From Flavobacterium saccharophilum (GTDB lineage: Bacteria; Bacteroidota; Bacteroidia; Flavobacteriales; Flavobacteriaceae), in the NCBI RefSeq assembly GCF_900142735.1, contig NZ_FRBY01000001.1, positions 62,001 to 126,000 of the forward strand: a stretch of 64,000 nt of DNA, written 5' to 3'. Shown here piece after piece: positions 41,737 to 51,098 of this stretch (position 1 is the first letter of the stretch; the number at the start of each line of letters is the position of its first letter). Position numbers and translations under genes: made by a program. Below the pieces are notes generated by a model that ran no database searches, was not told where the DNA came from, and saw only the letters and a list, made by a program, of their open reading frames with translations.

Positions 41737-44007
41737 CTAGGGTTTCAAAATCAAAACCGAAGGTGTATTATTCAACCAAATACTTTGTGATTCGATCAAT
41801 TTTTTCCAGCTGTCTAAACTTATAATCATTAAGTTCTGGCTTTCTAAAAACTCTTTTTTAATTGTTCTGTCGTGCATAATCATAATATGATTGGGTGCAA
41901 TTTGTTCAATAGAACGAATACTTTCCTGAATATCACGAGTACTTTTAACTTCGCCGCTGGCATCTAAAACCGTAATTTGCGACCCGTTATTGTTGATTAA
42001 TTTCTTCGCATAATCAATTAAAAAAGCATCTTCCTGACTAAAAATCGGCATAAAAATCTGATTGACTTCTTCTAAATCTTTATCAATAAAAATCCCAACC
42101 GGCATTTTGCTTTTTGCAATAATATGACGTGTTCTTTCATCAAAAGGAGAATTTTCAAACAAACCTTCTTTTCCTGTGAACTTATCAATCAAACGATCCG
42201 GATTTACGATTCTCGTTGTAAAACCAAGAATCTTTCCAAGCAATGTTCCGTCAAAAATAGACTGTCCCAAACCAACTAATAATAAATCGTACTCTCCTTG
42301 ATTAGCTGTATCTATAATTTCGGTATCAATATCATTTGTTACTTTAAAAACACTCAGCATATTCTGATTCAATCGATGTGACTCTTCAATTACCGGAACT
42401 AACATTTTACGCTCATGATCTTTAACATCAAAGGAATGTATCTCCGTACTCAACGATAAGTGCATTGCCGTTACGATTGAATTGTCTCCTTGTTTTTTAA
42501 CTAAGCTGTTAGCAATTTGCAATAATTTTTTTCCTTTTTCCGGAGTAGCGAACGAAAGCAGAATTTTGTATTTGCTTTTGTTCCCTATTTCCTGAGGAAC
42601 AGCCGTAACTTTATCTTTAAAAATAAAGTTGATAAAATCTAAAGCCGGTCCTGTCATAAATGTCGTCACTAGCGCCATAATTACCATCATGGTAAAAACT
42701 TCAGTAGAAAGAACACCTAAATCATAACCAATATTTAATACTACAAGTTCCATTAACCCCCTTGTATTCATCAAGGCTCCAATAGCTAAACTGTCTTTCC
42801 AGTTTTGCCCCACAAATTTGGCTGCGAAAGCACTTCCAAAGAATTTCCCTACTACAGCAACCGCAATAATTACAGCAGTAACTTTCCATAAATAAGGATC
42901 GTTTAGTAAACCAATTTGTGTACGTAAACCAGTAAACACAAAGAACAATGGCAATAAAACGATGATGGCAACATCTTCTACTTTTTCAATAAAAATGTTT
43001 CTAAATTTATTATTTTCCGGCATAATGGCTCCTGCCAAGAACGCGCCAAACAAAGCGTGAATTCCGATTAATTCTGAAGCATACGCAGAAAATAAAAGCG
43101 TTAAAAAGAAAATAGCAACAACCGGTTTATTCAAACTTTCTCTTGTTGAATTCAAATCTCCCACACGTTTCAGGAACGGACGGACTATTTTAAGCATGAT
43201 AATCACATATAAAATCGCCAGGCCAATAACATATAATGAACTCAAAAGCGAACCAGCTTTTACAATCGCAATTACAACTGCCAAAAGACACCAGGCCGTA
43301 ATATCATCAGCCGCGGCACAGGTTATCGCGATAGTCCCTAATTTTGTTTTTTGCATGCCTCTTTCCTGAACAATTCTGGCCAAAACCGGAAACGCAGTGA
43401 TACTCATAGCGATTCCCATAAATAATCCGAAAGAAGAAAAGGCTACTCCAACCGGCGCAAAGGTTGCGTAAATAAAATAAGCAAGCGTCAAACCTAGTGC
43501 AAACGGAATTACAATACTCGCATGACTAATTACAACTGATTCGTGTGCTTTATTTTTCAGCACTTTCAAATCCAATTCCATTCCGATCACGAACATGAAA
43601 AGAATCAAACCAATCTGACTTAAGAATTGTAAGTTTCCTAATGATTCTTTTGGAAATAAAGCGGCTGAAAATTCCGGAAAGTACATTCCGACCAAAGAAG
43701 GCCCCAAAACAATTCCGGCAATCATTTCACCAATTACTGATGGCTGACCGATTTTTCTGAAAATCCATCCAAACAAACGTGCGGCCAAAATAATAGTCAC
43801 GATCTGAGCCAATAAAATAGCTAAAGGATGCTGTAAATTCTCAATCATCGAATGCAGAAAATCATTCCAATGGTTGCTTTCTATTTTTTTCTGAACAATT
43901 CCCCGACCCACTTCAAGCGAAGCTCCTTTAGAAATTACCCAATATATTAATGCAGTAAAACCACCAATTACAGTAACGTAAAATAAAGAGTTTTTAATGT
44001 TATTCAT
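41737..44007 (-). CDS. CPA2-family cation/proton antiporter with universal-stress-like C-terminus
   Basis: A protein of 756 residues. After an extra N-terminal helix (about 6-25), the transporter (about 60-445) has 12-13 helices with IGEMIAGIVLGPSLVG, LILFMFVIGMELDL, CAAADDITAWCLLAV (the DD ion site) and NTRGLMELVVLNIGYDLGVL. The C-terminal 280 residues are cytoplasmic, with UspA-like traits (KYKILLSFATPEKGKKLLQIA, YDLLLVGLGQSI). It exchanges Na+ or K+ for protons at the inner membrane. The Usp-like tail may bind nucleotide; that is inference from the family. Confidence 0.92.
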   Translation of the reverse strand: MNNIKNSLFYVTVIGGFTALIYWVISKGASLEVGRGIVQKKIESNHWNDFLHSMIENLQHPLAILLAQIVTIILAARLFGWIFRKIGQPSVIGEMIAGIVLGPSLVGMYFPEFSAALFPKESLGNLQFLSQIGLILFMFVIGMELDLKVLKNKAHESVVISHASIVIPFALGLTLAYFIYATFAPVGVAFSSFGLFMGIAMSITAFPVLARIVQERGMQKTKLGTIAITCAAADDITAWCLLAVVIAIVKAGSLLSSLYVIGLAILYVIIMLKIVRPFLKRVGDLNSTRESLNKPVVAIFFLTLLFSAYASELIGIHALFGAFLAGAIMPENNKFRNIFIEKVEDVAIIVLLPLFFVFTGLRTQIGLLNDPYLWKVTAVIIAVAVVGKFFGSAFAAKFVGQNWKDSLAIGALMNTRGLMELVVLNIGYDLGVLSTEVFTMMVIMALVTTFMTGPALDFINFIFKDKVTAVPQEIGNKSKYKILLSFATPEKGKKLLQIANSLVKKQGDNSIVTAMHLSLSTEIHSFDVKDHERKMLVPVIEESHRLNQNMLSVFKVTNDIDTEIIDTANQGEYDLLLVGLGQSIFDGTLLGKILGFTTRIVNPDRLIDKFTGKEGLFENSPFDERTRHIIAKSKMPVGIFIDKDLEEVNQIFMPIFSQEDAFLIDYAKKLINNNGSQITVLDASGEVKSTRDIQESIRSIEQIAPNHIMIMHDRTIKKEFLESQNLMIISLDSWKKLIESQSIWLNNTPSVLILKP

Positions 44008-44121
44008 AACTCATTTTTTTTGATTTATTGGCGCAAATATCAGTACTGAAAACGTAGTGAGAAAGTAAATTTACAGCTAATTTTCAATCTATGTAACAAG
44101 TCCGAAAAACTTTGTAATAAG

Positions 44122-44841
44122 TTAGATTTTCACCTTTTTTAAAAAGTCAGAACGATAGGTTTCGCTCAAAATCAAAGTCGTATTTTTATTATTTTCTTCT
44201 AAATGATGCAATACAATCTCGTTATGATTAAAGAATTTGATTGCTTTTACCGCCAGAATTTCTTTTTTATTTATTCGGCAGAAATCGGCTTCTGGTAATT
44301 CCTTTAAAAGCGTATCAAATTTGACGTTTTTTAAATTCAAAAAACTGCCATCAGAAAGTAAAACCGTTTTGTCACGACTGTCGCTGATTGCCGTTTTTAT
44401 CAATTGAATTTGGTCGAAATACAATAACGTTTTTCCTTTATCCGTATTTAACTGAATGAATTTTTTTGCCGTTTCTGGTTTGTTGAATCGTTCGTAAGCT
44501 TTTGAGATTGCTTTTTGCAAACGTTCTAATTTTACGGGTTTTGTAATATAATCTACCGCATCAATGTTAAAAGCATCGGCAGCATATTCTTTATACGCCG
44601 TACAGAAAATCACTAATTTATTCTGAAGCATTTCAGCCAAATGCAAGCCGTCAATTCCCGGCATTTCGATATCTGATATTAACAAATCAAAATCGAGATT
44701 CGGAATTTCAGCCAATAGTTTTTCAGGATTGTTATACGTTTTTACTATTTCTACTTCGGGAATTTGTTCGCAAAGCATTTTAAGATACATCAATCCAGGT
44801 AACTCATCGTCCAGCAGCAAGCATTTCAGTTTTGTATTCAA
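44122..44841 (-). CDS. LytTR-type response regulator
   Basis: A protein of 239 residues. Receiver (about 6-120): LLLDDELPG, phospho-acceptor Asp in DFDLLISDIEMPGIDG, IFCTAYKEYAADAFNIDAVDYITKPVK. LytTR DNA-binding domain (about 138-235): FIQLNTDKGKTLLYFDQIQ, FCRINKKEILAVKAI and LSETYRSDFLKKVKI. The gene overlaps the kinase gene upstream by 38 nt, so the two are coupled. Targets are unknown. Confidence 0.93.
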   Translation of the reverse strand: MNTKLKCLLLDDELPGLMYLKMLCEQIPEVEIVKTYNNPEKLLAEIPNLDFDLLISDIEMPGIDGLHLAEMLQNKLVIFCTAYKEYAADAFNIDAVDYITKPVKLERLQKAISKAYERFNKPETAKKFIQLNTDKGKTLLYFDQIQLIKTAISDSRDKTVLLSDGSFLNLKNVKFDTLLKELPEADFCRINKKEILAVKAIKFFNHNEIVLHHLEENNKNTTLILSETYRSDFLKKVKI

Positions 44842-45565
44842 GTAAATCTATTTTTAGATGGGCAATATAAATATCATTTTCTACGAATCGGTCTAGTTTG
44901 AAATTATTCCTATAAATAATTTTAAGTCGATGTTCTAAAGTTGCGTGGCCATAACCGCTTCGCTCCTTTTTGAGTACTTTTTTATCGGAGATTTTATTCG
45001 AAACCGTCATCGAAAAAGCATTGTCTTTGAACTCAAAAACAACGGAAATAAAAGCATCGGCACTTTGAAGATCGGCATGTTTGAAGGCATTCTCAATTAA
45101 ATCAATCGAAATTAACGGTGCCAGTAAAGGCTGTTCGTATAATTTGTCTTCTTTGTTAATGTTGGTTTTGATCTTCAACTCAAAAAGCGGACTGATTTTA
45201 ATTTTATTGATTTCGATAAGATTCAAGGCAAAATCAATTTCTTCTTTTGCCGTGACGAATTTCTTTTTGCTTTCGTATAAAATATAATCGAGAACATTCG
45301 CCAATTTATCTAAGGCAAAATAAGTCTGATACGCGTGTGACTGAATCGAATTTAGAATATTCTTAAACAAATGCGGATTCAGTTTTGATTCTAAAGTTTC
45401 TAACTGCAAATCATTCACTTTTCTTTCTAAAGCATAAAAACTTTCTTCGGCATCCTCTTTTGATTTTTTGGCCTGCATTAATTGATAAACCATTAAACAA
45501 ATGATGGCAACCAGCAATAGAATAATTGCTAAAAAAATAAAAGTGATGGTGTTGTTTTCTTGCAT
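44804..45565 (-). CDS. LytS-type sensor histidine kinase
   Basis: A protein of 253 residues with one N-terminal membrane helix (about 8-28), then a coiled coil (about 32-60). The His_kinase domain (pfam06580) has LESKLNPHLFKNILNSIQSH with the probable phosphorylated His in NPHLFKN. A short ATPase follows, with LIENAFKHA and GYGHATLEHRLKIIY. No sensor domain is visible outside the helix, so sensing is in the membrane or through another protein. It pairs with the LytTR regulator by overlapping genes. Confidence 0.9.
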   Translation of the reverse strand: MQENNTITFIFLAIILLLVAIICLMVYQLMQAKKSKEDAEESFYALERKVNDLQLETLESKLNPHLFKNILNSIQSHAYQTYFALDKLANVLDYILYESKKKFVTAKEEIDFALNLIEINKIKISPLFELKIKTNINKEDKLYEQPLLAPLISIDLIENAFKHADLQSADAFISVVFEFKDNAFSMTVSNKISDKKVLKKERSGYGHATLEHRLKIIYRNNFKLDRFVENDIYIAHLKIDLLEYKTEMLAAGR

Positions 45566-45600
45566 TGCTAATTATTTATATAAATAGTGTTTTTTTTGCT

Positions 45601-45665
45601 CACGGATGACACGGATAAAACGGGTTTGCACAGATTTTTTCCGTTCAATCCGCGTCATCCGCGTG
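45601..45665. repeat. Inverted repeat 'cacggatgacacggat'
   Basis: The left CACGGATGACACGGATAAAA and right TTCAATCCGCGTCATCCGCG are close complements. It lies between the kinase gene and the SMR gene. Confidence 0.7.
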
Positions 45666-45673
45666 CCATATTT

Positions 45674-46003
45674 TTAATGACTGGAAACAAACTTCAACCC
45701 AATAATCGAAGCAATTAATGTTGAAAGAAAAAATATCCTCCAGAAAGTTGCCGGTTCTTTAAAAATAAATATTCCAACTAAAACGGTTCCAACAGCTCCA
45801 ATCCCTGTCCAAACGGCATAGGCGGTTCCAATGGGTAATTCCTGCGTGGCTTTATACAATAAAATCATACTGATTGAAAGACAGATAAAAAAACCACCCA
45901 TCCAATACGTTGACACCATTCCAGTTGTTTCTTTGGCTTTGCCTAAGCAGGAGGCAAAGCCAACTTCAAAAAGCCCTGCGATAATTAATAAAATCCAGTT
46001 CAT
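45674..46003 (-). CDS. SMR-family exporter of the SugE/Gdx type
   Basis: A protein of 109 residues with four helices. The essential Glu13 is in MNWILLIIAGLFEVGFASCLG. The signature AYAVWTGIGAVGTVLVGIF points to the Gdx (SugE) branch, whose known substrate is guanidinium, rather than EmrE-type multidrug pumps. It works as an antiparallel dimer in the inner membrane, exchanging cation for protons. I looked for a guanidine riboswitch upstream (46004-46183) and saw none. Confidence 0.9.
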   Translation of the reverse strand: MNWILLIIAGLFEVGFASCLGKAKETTGMVSTYWMGGFFICLSISMILLYKATQELPIGTAYAVWTGIGAVGTVLVGIFIFKEPATFWRIFFLSTLIASIIGLKFVSSH

Positions 46004-46128
46004 TTTCGTCTCATTTTTAAATTAAGTACAAAGATGAGAAAAGCTACTGAGTAAACAGCAAAAAGCAAAAATTTATCACAAACCCAGATCTTTCAAATTT
46101 GTGTTAACATTAAGTAAAATACCCTCGA

Positions 46129-46163
46129 TTGTTTATGATTTAGAGCAGTTTTCACTACATTTG
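46129..46163 (+). promoter_or_regulatory. Promoter of the MMPL transporter gene
   Basis: -33 TTG (46129-46131) and -7 TACATTTG (46156-46163), spaced 24 bp. The ATG is 20 nt downstream. Confidence 0.6.
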
Positions 46164-46183
46164 CAACCATTTTTAAAGATTTT

Positions 46184-48568
46184 ATGAAAAACGCTATTCA
46201 CGTTGGTTTTTGGGAAAAAGTAGCCCGAATTATTCTTAAAAACAGAATAACAATATTGGTTTTGGTTGCTGCCCTGACAATTTTCCTTGGCTACCAATGG
46301 AAAAACCTTGCTATGACGTATACCGAAGCCAACTTACTTCCAAAAAATCATATTGCAAATAAAGATTATCAAAAATTCCTTGACAAATTTGGTGAAGAAG
46401 GAAACCTTATTGTAATTGGTTTTCAGGACAAAAAATTCTTTACTCCAAAAAATTATGCCGCCTGGAATGAGTTGATGACCGGTTTAAAAAAATCAAAAGA
46501 AGTTGATCTGGTTGTCTCTCTAAATGATTTGAAAAAATTAGAGAAAGATACGGTAAACCAAAAATTCGTTCTTAGTCCGTTTATTGATCAAAGTAAAACG
46601 GTTGATCCGGCTTATTTGAAAACCGTTCAGCACGATTTATTCAATAACTTGCCTTTTTACGAAGGCTTACTTTTTAATAAAGAAAGCGGAAGTGTCCGTT
46701 CGGCAATTTACATGAACAAAGCACTTGTAAATACAGCTGAGAGAAAGACTTTTATTTTGGAAAATTTAGTTCCGAAAATCGATAAATTCGAGAAAACAAC
46801 TGGAATCGATTTGAAAGTTTCGGGAATGCCATACATCAGAACGATCAACGCTGATAATATGAAAGGCGAAATCGGATTGTTTATCGGTGCGGCTTTATTT
46901 ACAGTTTCTCTGATTTTCTTTTTCTTTTTCCGTTCGTTTAGGGCAACTTTTATTTCAATCTGTATTTTGATTGTTGGTGTAATCTGGTCGTTTGGAACGC
47001 TTGGATTGTTTCATTATAAAATCACGATTTTAACAGCTATTATTCCGCCATTAATTATCGTAATCGGAATCACGAATTGTATTTTCCTGATTAACAAATA
47101 CCAGCAGGAAATTAAATTGCATAACAATCAGGCAAAAGCTTTGCAGCGCATTATTTCGAAAATTGGAGTTTCGACTTTAATGACGAATTTAACGACGGCG
47201 ATAGGTTTTGCAACGTTTATGATTACCGGAAATGATTTGCTTTTTGAATTTGGTTTGGTAACTTCTATCAATGTAATTTCTGTGTATTTATTGACACTTT
47301 TAATTGTGCCGATTGTATACAGTTTCATGTCGCTTCCGAAAGAAAAACACCTTTATCACTTAACTAAAACTTACATTTCTACTTTATTAGATTTTGTAGA
47401 AAATGTGGTGAAAAATAAACGAAAAGTAATTTATACGATTTACGGTTTGCTTTTGGTTTTCAGCGTTATTGGCGTTTCGCAAATGAAAGTTTCAGGAAGT
47501 TTGATTGGCGAAATGCCAAAAAGCGCTTCTTTCTTTAAAGATATTTTATTCTACGAAAAAGAGTTCAACGGTGTCATGCCGCTTGAAATCATGATTGACA
47601 CCAAAAAGAAAAAAGGTGTTATGAAGGCGTCAACGATTCGTAAAATGGATGAGTTGCAAAACACAATTGAAGAAATGCCTGAATTGGCAAAACCGGTTTC
47701 TATTGTGAATTTGGTTAAATATTCGAAACAGGCTTTTTATAACGGAAATCCTGAATATTACCAATTGCCAACTTCGCAAGAGCAGACTTTTATTTTGGGT
47801 TATGCTAAAAATGCGACGAAAAACAGCAAAGAAAATTTGATGAAAGCGTATGTTGATTCGACTGGACAATATGCCCGAATCACGACTTTCATGAAAGATA
47901 TTGGTACCGACGAAATGGCGAAAGTCGAGAAAAAATTACACTCAAAAATTGATGAAATTTTCCCGAAAGACCGTTACGAAGTTACCGTTACCGGAAAAGC
48001 ATTGGTTTTCCAGAAAGGAACATCATACCTGGTTGACAATTTAATTGAATCGTTGATTTTTGCGATTTTAGTAATTGCGATTTTGATGCTGTATTTGTTC
48101 CGATCGTTCAAAATGGTTTTTGCATCGGTAATTACGAATGTTTTACCGCTTTGCATTACGTCCGGATTGATGGGTTATTTTGGAATTCCGCTAAAACCTT
48201 CGACTATTTTAGTATTCAGTATTGCGTTTGGAATCTCGGTTGATAATGCGATTCAGTTTATGGCGAAATACAAACATGATTTAATACAGAGTAACGGAAA
48301 AGTAAAAAAATCGGTCTTCAGTGCTTTAAGAGAGACTGGAATCAGTACTTTTTATACATCAGTGGTTTTAATTTTAGGATTTGCTACTTTCACGCTTTCT
48401 AGTTTCAGCGGAACAATCGCGCTTGGTGGATTAATTTCTTGCACATTGGCGTTTGCGATGTTTGCGAATTTATTGGTTTTACCGGCTTTGGTTTTGACTT
48501 TTGAGAAGAAGAAGGCTAAAAAAGAGGATTTGGAGGGATTGGAAGGAAACACTAATTTCACGAATTAG
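46184..48568 (+). CDS. MMPL/RND-superfamily transporter
   Basis: A protein of 794 residues with twelve membrane helices in two halves: helix 1 (about 19-38), 2-6 (about 226-385), 7 (about 408-428) and 8-12 (about 620-775). Two periplasmic loops, each about 190 residues, lie after helix 1 and helix 7. Family words include LTAIIPPLIIVIGITNCIFLINKY, TLMTNLTTAIGFATF and FGISVDNAIQFMAKYKHDL. The HAE3-like branch exports lipids or hopanoids in other bacteria. No adaptor or outer-membrane channel gene is adjacent, so it may act alone. Confidence 0.88.
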   Translation: MKNAIHVGFWEKVARIILKNRITILVLVAALTIFLGYQWKNLAMTYTEANLLPKNHIANKDYQKFLDKFGEEGNLIVIGFQDKKFFTPKNYAAWNELMTGLKKSKEVDLVVSLNDLKKLEKDTVNQKFVLSPFIDQSKTVDPAYLKTVQHDLFNNLPFYEGLLFNKESGSVRSAIYMNKALVNTAERKTFILENLVPKIDKFEKTTGIDLKVSGMPYIRTINADNMKGEIGLFIGAALFTVSLIFFFFFRSFRATFISICILIVGVIWSFGTLGLFHYKITILTAIIPPLIIVIGITNCIFLINKYQQEIKLHNNQAKALQRIISKIGVSTLMTNLTTAIGFATFMITGNDLLFEFGLVTSINVISVYLLTLLIVPIVYSFMSLPKEKHLYHLTKTYISTLLDFVENVVKNKRKVIYTIYGLLLVFSVIGVSQMKVSGSLIGEMPKSASFFKDILFYEKEFNGVMPLEIMIDTKKKKGVMKASTIRKMDELQNTIEEMPELAKPVSIVNLVKYSKQAFYNGNPEYYQLPTSQEQTFILGYAKNATKNSKENLMKAYVDSTGQYARITTFMKDIGTDEMAKVEKKLHSKIDEIFPKDRYEVTVTGKALVFQKGTSYLVDNLIESLIFAILVIAILMLYLFRSFKMVFASVITNVLPLCITSGLMGYFGIPLKPSTILVFSIAFGISVDNAIQFMAKYKHDLIQSNGKVKKSVFSALRETGISTFYTSVVLILGFATFTLSSFSGTIALGGLISCTLAFAMFANLLVLPALVLTFEKKKAKKEDLEGLEGNTNFTN

Positions 48569-48590
48569 CGCGGATTACGATATTTTGAAC

Positions 48591-48619
48591 CTTTGTCAAA
48601 GGTTTAAACTTTGACAAAG
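48591..48619. repeat. Palindrome copy CTTTGTCAAAG..CTTTGACAAAG
   Basis: As at 25210-25238, with one G-for-T change in the centre. It is the first part of the 400-bp gene-free stretch 48569-48968; the rest is palindromic element C, the RNA-like element and the asnS promoter. Confidence 0.75.
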
Positions 48620-48634
48620 GTTTAGACACAACAA

Positions 48635-48738
48635 TTGTCATTCCGAGGAACGAGGAATCCCCACGAGTAACTCCATCCAGAGACTCGCCAATCTTTGTCG
48701 AGCTTCTTGCGGGGATTCCTCGTTCCTCGGAATGACAA
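48635..48738. repeat. Palindromic intergenic element, copy C
   Basis: The arms 48635-48662 and 48711-48738 pair perfectly over 28 nt (TTGTCATTCCGAGGAACGAG at the left end). The core CTCGCCAATCTTTGTCGAG is at 48684-48702. It is the best preserved of the three copies. Confidence 0.9.
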
Positions 48739-48785
48739 AAATGAGAGAAATAAATAATAAAAAGAAAATTGGTTCTTTTGAAAAC

Positions 48786-48896
48786 GAGTCCCTAGCCCCG
48801 ATAGCAGCGGTATCCTTTTTAGGCAATCGGAAATATCTCGTTTACCGTAAACGTTCTGCCTAAAAAGATATAGCGGATAGCGGGAAACAGCTTCTA
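48786..48896 (+). ncRNA. Flavo-1-like structured RNA candidate
   Basis: A GC-richer block in an AT-rich gap. TAGCCCCGATAGCAGCGGTA and TATAGCGGATAGCGGG flank complementary words CCTTTTTAGGCA and TGCCTAAAAAGA (loop 48824-48856), giving a long bulged hairpin. From memory this resembles the Flavo-1 RNA motif of Flavobacteria; I could not check. A -7-like TTCTTTTG at 48773-48780 would start transcription at the first base of the element. asnS has a separate promoter downstream, so this looks like an independent RNA and not a leader. Confidence 0.5.
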
Positions 48897-48914
48897 ATTT
48901 TAATAATTATCGTT

Positions 48915-48922
48915 TATATTTG
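48915..48922 (+). promoter_or_regulatory. asnS promoter -7 box (TATATTTG)
   Basis: A perfect consensus, 46 nt upstream of the asnS ATG at 48969 and downstream of the RNA-like element. Confidence 0.6.
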
Positions 48923-48968
48923 CAGTTAATGCACAACAAATAATTTAATTTCAATATTATATATAAAA

Positions 48969-50414
48969 ATGAAACACACAAAAGTTAAAGACTTATTAAA
49001 CAGTACGACGACGCTACAGGAAGTGAATGCAAAAGGATGGGTGAGAACTTTTAGAAATAATCAGTTCATCGCGCTTAATGACGGTTCTACCATTAATAAT
49101 ATACAATGTGTTGTTGATTTTGAAAATACACCGGAAGAAACTTTAAAAAGAATCACAACCGGAGCTGCGGTTTCTGTAATTGGAACTTTGGTAGAAAGCA
49201 AAGGTGCTGGTCAGAAATATGAGATTCAGGTTAAAACGCTTGAAATCCTTGGAGATTCTGATGCTGAGAAATTCCCAATGCAGCCTAAAAAACACTCTTT
49301 GGAATTCTTAAGAGAAAATGCACATTTACGTGTTCGTACTAATGCTTTTGGAGCCATTATGCGTGTGCGTTCGGTATTGTCATTTGCAGTTCATAAATAC
49401 TTTCAGGATAAAGGTTTTGTGTATGTTAATACACCAATCATTACGGGTTCTGACGCTGAAGGTGCAGGAGAAATGTTTAAAGTTACGGCGTTGCCTTTTG
49501 ACAATACACCAAGAACTGAAGACGGAAAAGTAAATTATAAAGAAGATTTCTTCGGAAAAGAAACAAACCTAACAGTTTCCGGACAATTAGAAGGTGAAAC
49601 TTTTGCTATGGCTTTGGGTCAGATTTATACTTTTGGACCAACTTTTAGAGCAGAGAATTCAAACACTTCCCGTCACCTGGCAGAGTTTTGGATGATTGAG
49701 CCGGAAGTTGCTTTCAACGACCTTGATGACAACATGGATTTGGCTGAAGATTTCATTCAGTACGTAATTAAATATGCTTTAGACAACTGTAAAGACGATT
49801 TGAAATTCTTAGAAGGAAGACTTTTAGAAGAAGAAAAATCAAAACCTCAGGCAGAAAGAAGCGAAATGGCTTTGTTGGAGAAATTGAATTTCGTTTTGGA
49901 GAACAACTTCAAACGTGTTTCTTATACAGAAGCAATTGATATTTTAAGAGATTCAACTCCAAATAAAAAGAAAAAATTCAGCTACATCATTGAAGAATGG
50001 GGAGCTGATTTACAATCGGAACACGAGCGTTATTTAGTAGAAAAACACTTTAAATGTCCGGTAATTTTATACGATTACCCGGCAAATATTAAAGCGTTTT
50101 ACATGCGTTTGAATGACAACACAGAGCCTGGAAGAGAAACAGTTCGTGCAATGGACATTCTTTTCCCTGGAATTGGAGAAATTGTTGGTGGTTCTGAAAG
50201 AGAAGAGCGTTACGATGTTTTAGTGGAGAAAATGAAAGCCTTAGATATCGACGAAGAAGAGTTATACTGGTATTTAGACACCAGAAGATTTGGTTCTGCA
50301 ACGCATGCAGGTTTCGGTTTAGGATTTGAGCGTTTGGTATTGTTTGTAACAGGTATGACAAACATCAGAGACGTAATTCCTTTCCCGAGAACTCCAGGAA
50401 ACGCTGAGTTCTAA
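48969..50414 (+). CDS. asnS: Asparaginyl-tRNA synthetase
   Basis: A protein of 481 residues, class IIb. The N-terminal OB-fold anticodon domain (about 15-110) has [20 protein letters not shown]. Class II motif 2: [20 protein letters not shown]. Motif 3: [19 protein letters not shown], then [13 protein letters not shown]. The long acidic insertion in the middle (about 260-310) is usual for AsnRS. It charges tRNA-Asn directly, so the organism does not rely on the transamidation route. Confidence 0.97.
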   Translation: MKHTKVKDLLNSTTTLQEVNAKGWVRTFRNNQFIALNDGSTINNIQCVVDFENTPEETLKRITTGAAVSVIGTLVESKGAGQKYEIQVKTLEILGDSDAEKFPMQPKKHSLEFLRENAHLRVRTNAFGAIMRVRSVLSFAVHKYFQDKGFVYVNTPIITGSDAEGAGEMFKVTALPFDNTPRTEDGKVNYKEDFFGKETNLTVSGQLEGETFAMALGQIYTFGPTFRAENSNTSRHLAEFWMIEPEVAFNDLDDNMDLAEDFIQYVIKYALDNCKDDLKFLEGRLLEEEKSKPQAERSEMALLEKLNFVLENNFKRVSYTEAIDILRDSTPNKKKKFSYIIEEWGADLQSEHERYLVEKHFKCPVILYDYPANIKAFYMRLNDNTEPGRETVRAMDILFPGIGEIVGGSEREERYDVLVEKMKALDIDEEELYWYLDTRRFGSATHAGFGLGFERLVLFVTGMTNIRDVIPFPRTPGNAEF

Positions 50415-50425
50415 GAAAAAAGGAA

Positions 50426-50601
50426 TTTGCCACGAAGGCACAAGGACACTAAGTTTATTTTTTAAAACTGATTAAACACTCAAAAAAATTAAAATAATAC
50501 CACGAAGACATAAATTCAAAAGTATTATTTTATTACAACTGAAGATTTAACAACTTTCAAAAATAAAAAAATCTTTGCGCCTTAGCGTCTTCGTGGCAAA
50601 T
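50426..50601. repeat. 'tttgcgccttagcgtcttcgtgg' repeats before the GxxExxY gene
   Basis: The inverted word TTTGCCACGAAGGCACAAGG is at 50427-50446. The direct word CTTTGCGCCTTAGCGTCTTC, followed by GTGGC, is at 50573-50597. A direct copy follows the gene at 51050-51080, so the gene is bracketed by this repeat. Confidence 0.75.
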
Positions 50602-50611
50602 ACAAAATATT

Positions 50612-51007
50612 ATGCTCTCTGAAAGAACGGAAGAAATTGGAAAAATAATTGTAAACTCGGCGTTTAAAGTTCATAAACAACTTGGACCGGGATTATTAGA
50701 AAGAGTTTATGAAGTTTGTTTGGCTCATGAAATTACAAAAGCTGGTCTTGATGTAAAACGTCAGGTTGATATTCCGATTTTTTATGACGGAATTGAATTT
50801 GCTGAAGGATTAAGATTAGATTTACTGATTGAAGATTCTATAATTATAGAAATAAAAGCAGTTGAGCAAATAAATCCAGTTTGGGAAGCACAAATTATAA
50901 GTCAATTAAAATTGTTAAATAAAGATTTAGGCTTTTTAATTAATTTCAATGTACCATTAATCAAAAGTGGTATTAAAAGATTTATAAACACGAAAAGAGT
51001 ATTTTAA
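50612..51007 (+). CDS. GxxExxY protein (PDDEXK-like nuclease fold)
   Basis: A protein of 131 residues. It has the defining motif GPGLLERVYEVCL (GxxExxY), followed by GLRLDLLIEDSIIIEIKAVE, whose D-(x)n-E-x-K matches the PDDEXK nuclease core, and the end FLINFNVPLIKSGIKRF. The catalytic residues appear intact. The biological role is unknown; such genes are scattered in Bacteroidota genomes, often near mobile or repeat DNA. Here it sits between asnS and rpoN and is flanked on both sides by the same repeat word. Confidence 0.85.
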   Translation: MLSERTEEIGKIIVNSAFKVHKQLGPGLLERVYEVCLAHEITKAGLDVKRQVDIPIFYDGIEFAEGLRLDLLIEDSIIIEIKAVEQINPVWEAQIISQLKLLNKDLGFLINFNVPLIKSGIKRFINTKRVF

Positions 51008-51049
51008 AAGATTTCAAGTAAAAGCCTTTGAGGCAATTAAAAAATAAAA

Positions 51050-51080
51050 AACTTTGCGCCTTCGCGTCTTAGTGGCTAAA
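51050..51080. repeat. 'tttgcgccttcgcgtcttagtgg' repeat after the GxxExxY gene
   Basis: ACTTTGCGCCTTCGCGTCTT, followed by AGTGGC, is a direct near-copy of the word at 50573-50597 and lies just before rpoN. Confidence 0.75.
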
Positions 51081-51098
51081 AAAAATTAGTGCCTTATT

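Noticed and set aside
46004..46183. Guanidine riboswitch before the SMR exporter
   Set aside because: No paired hairpins with ACGR-type loops or other recognisable riboswitch core are visible in the leader.
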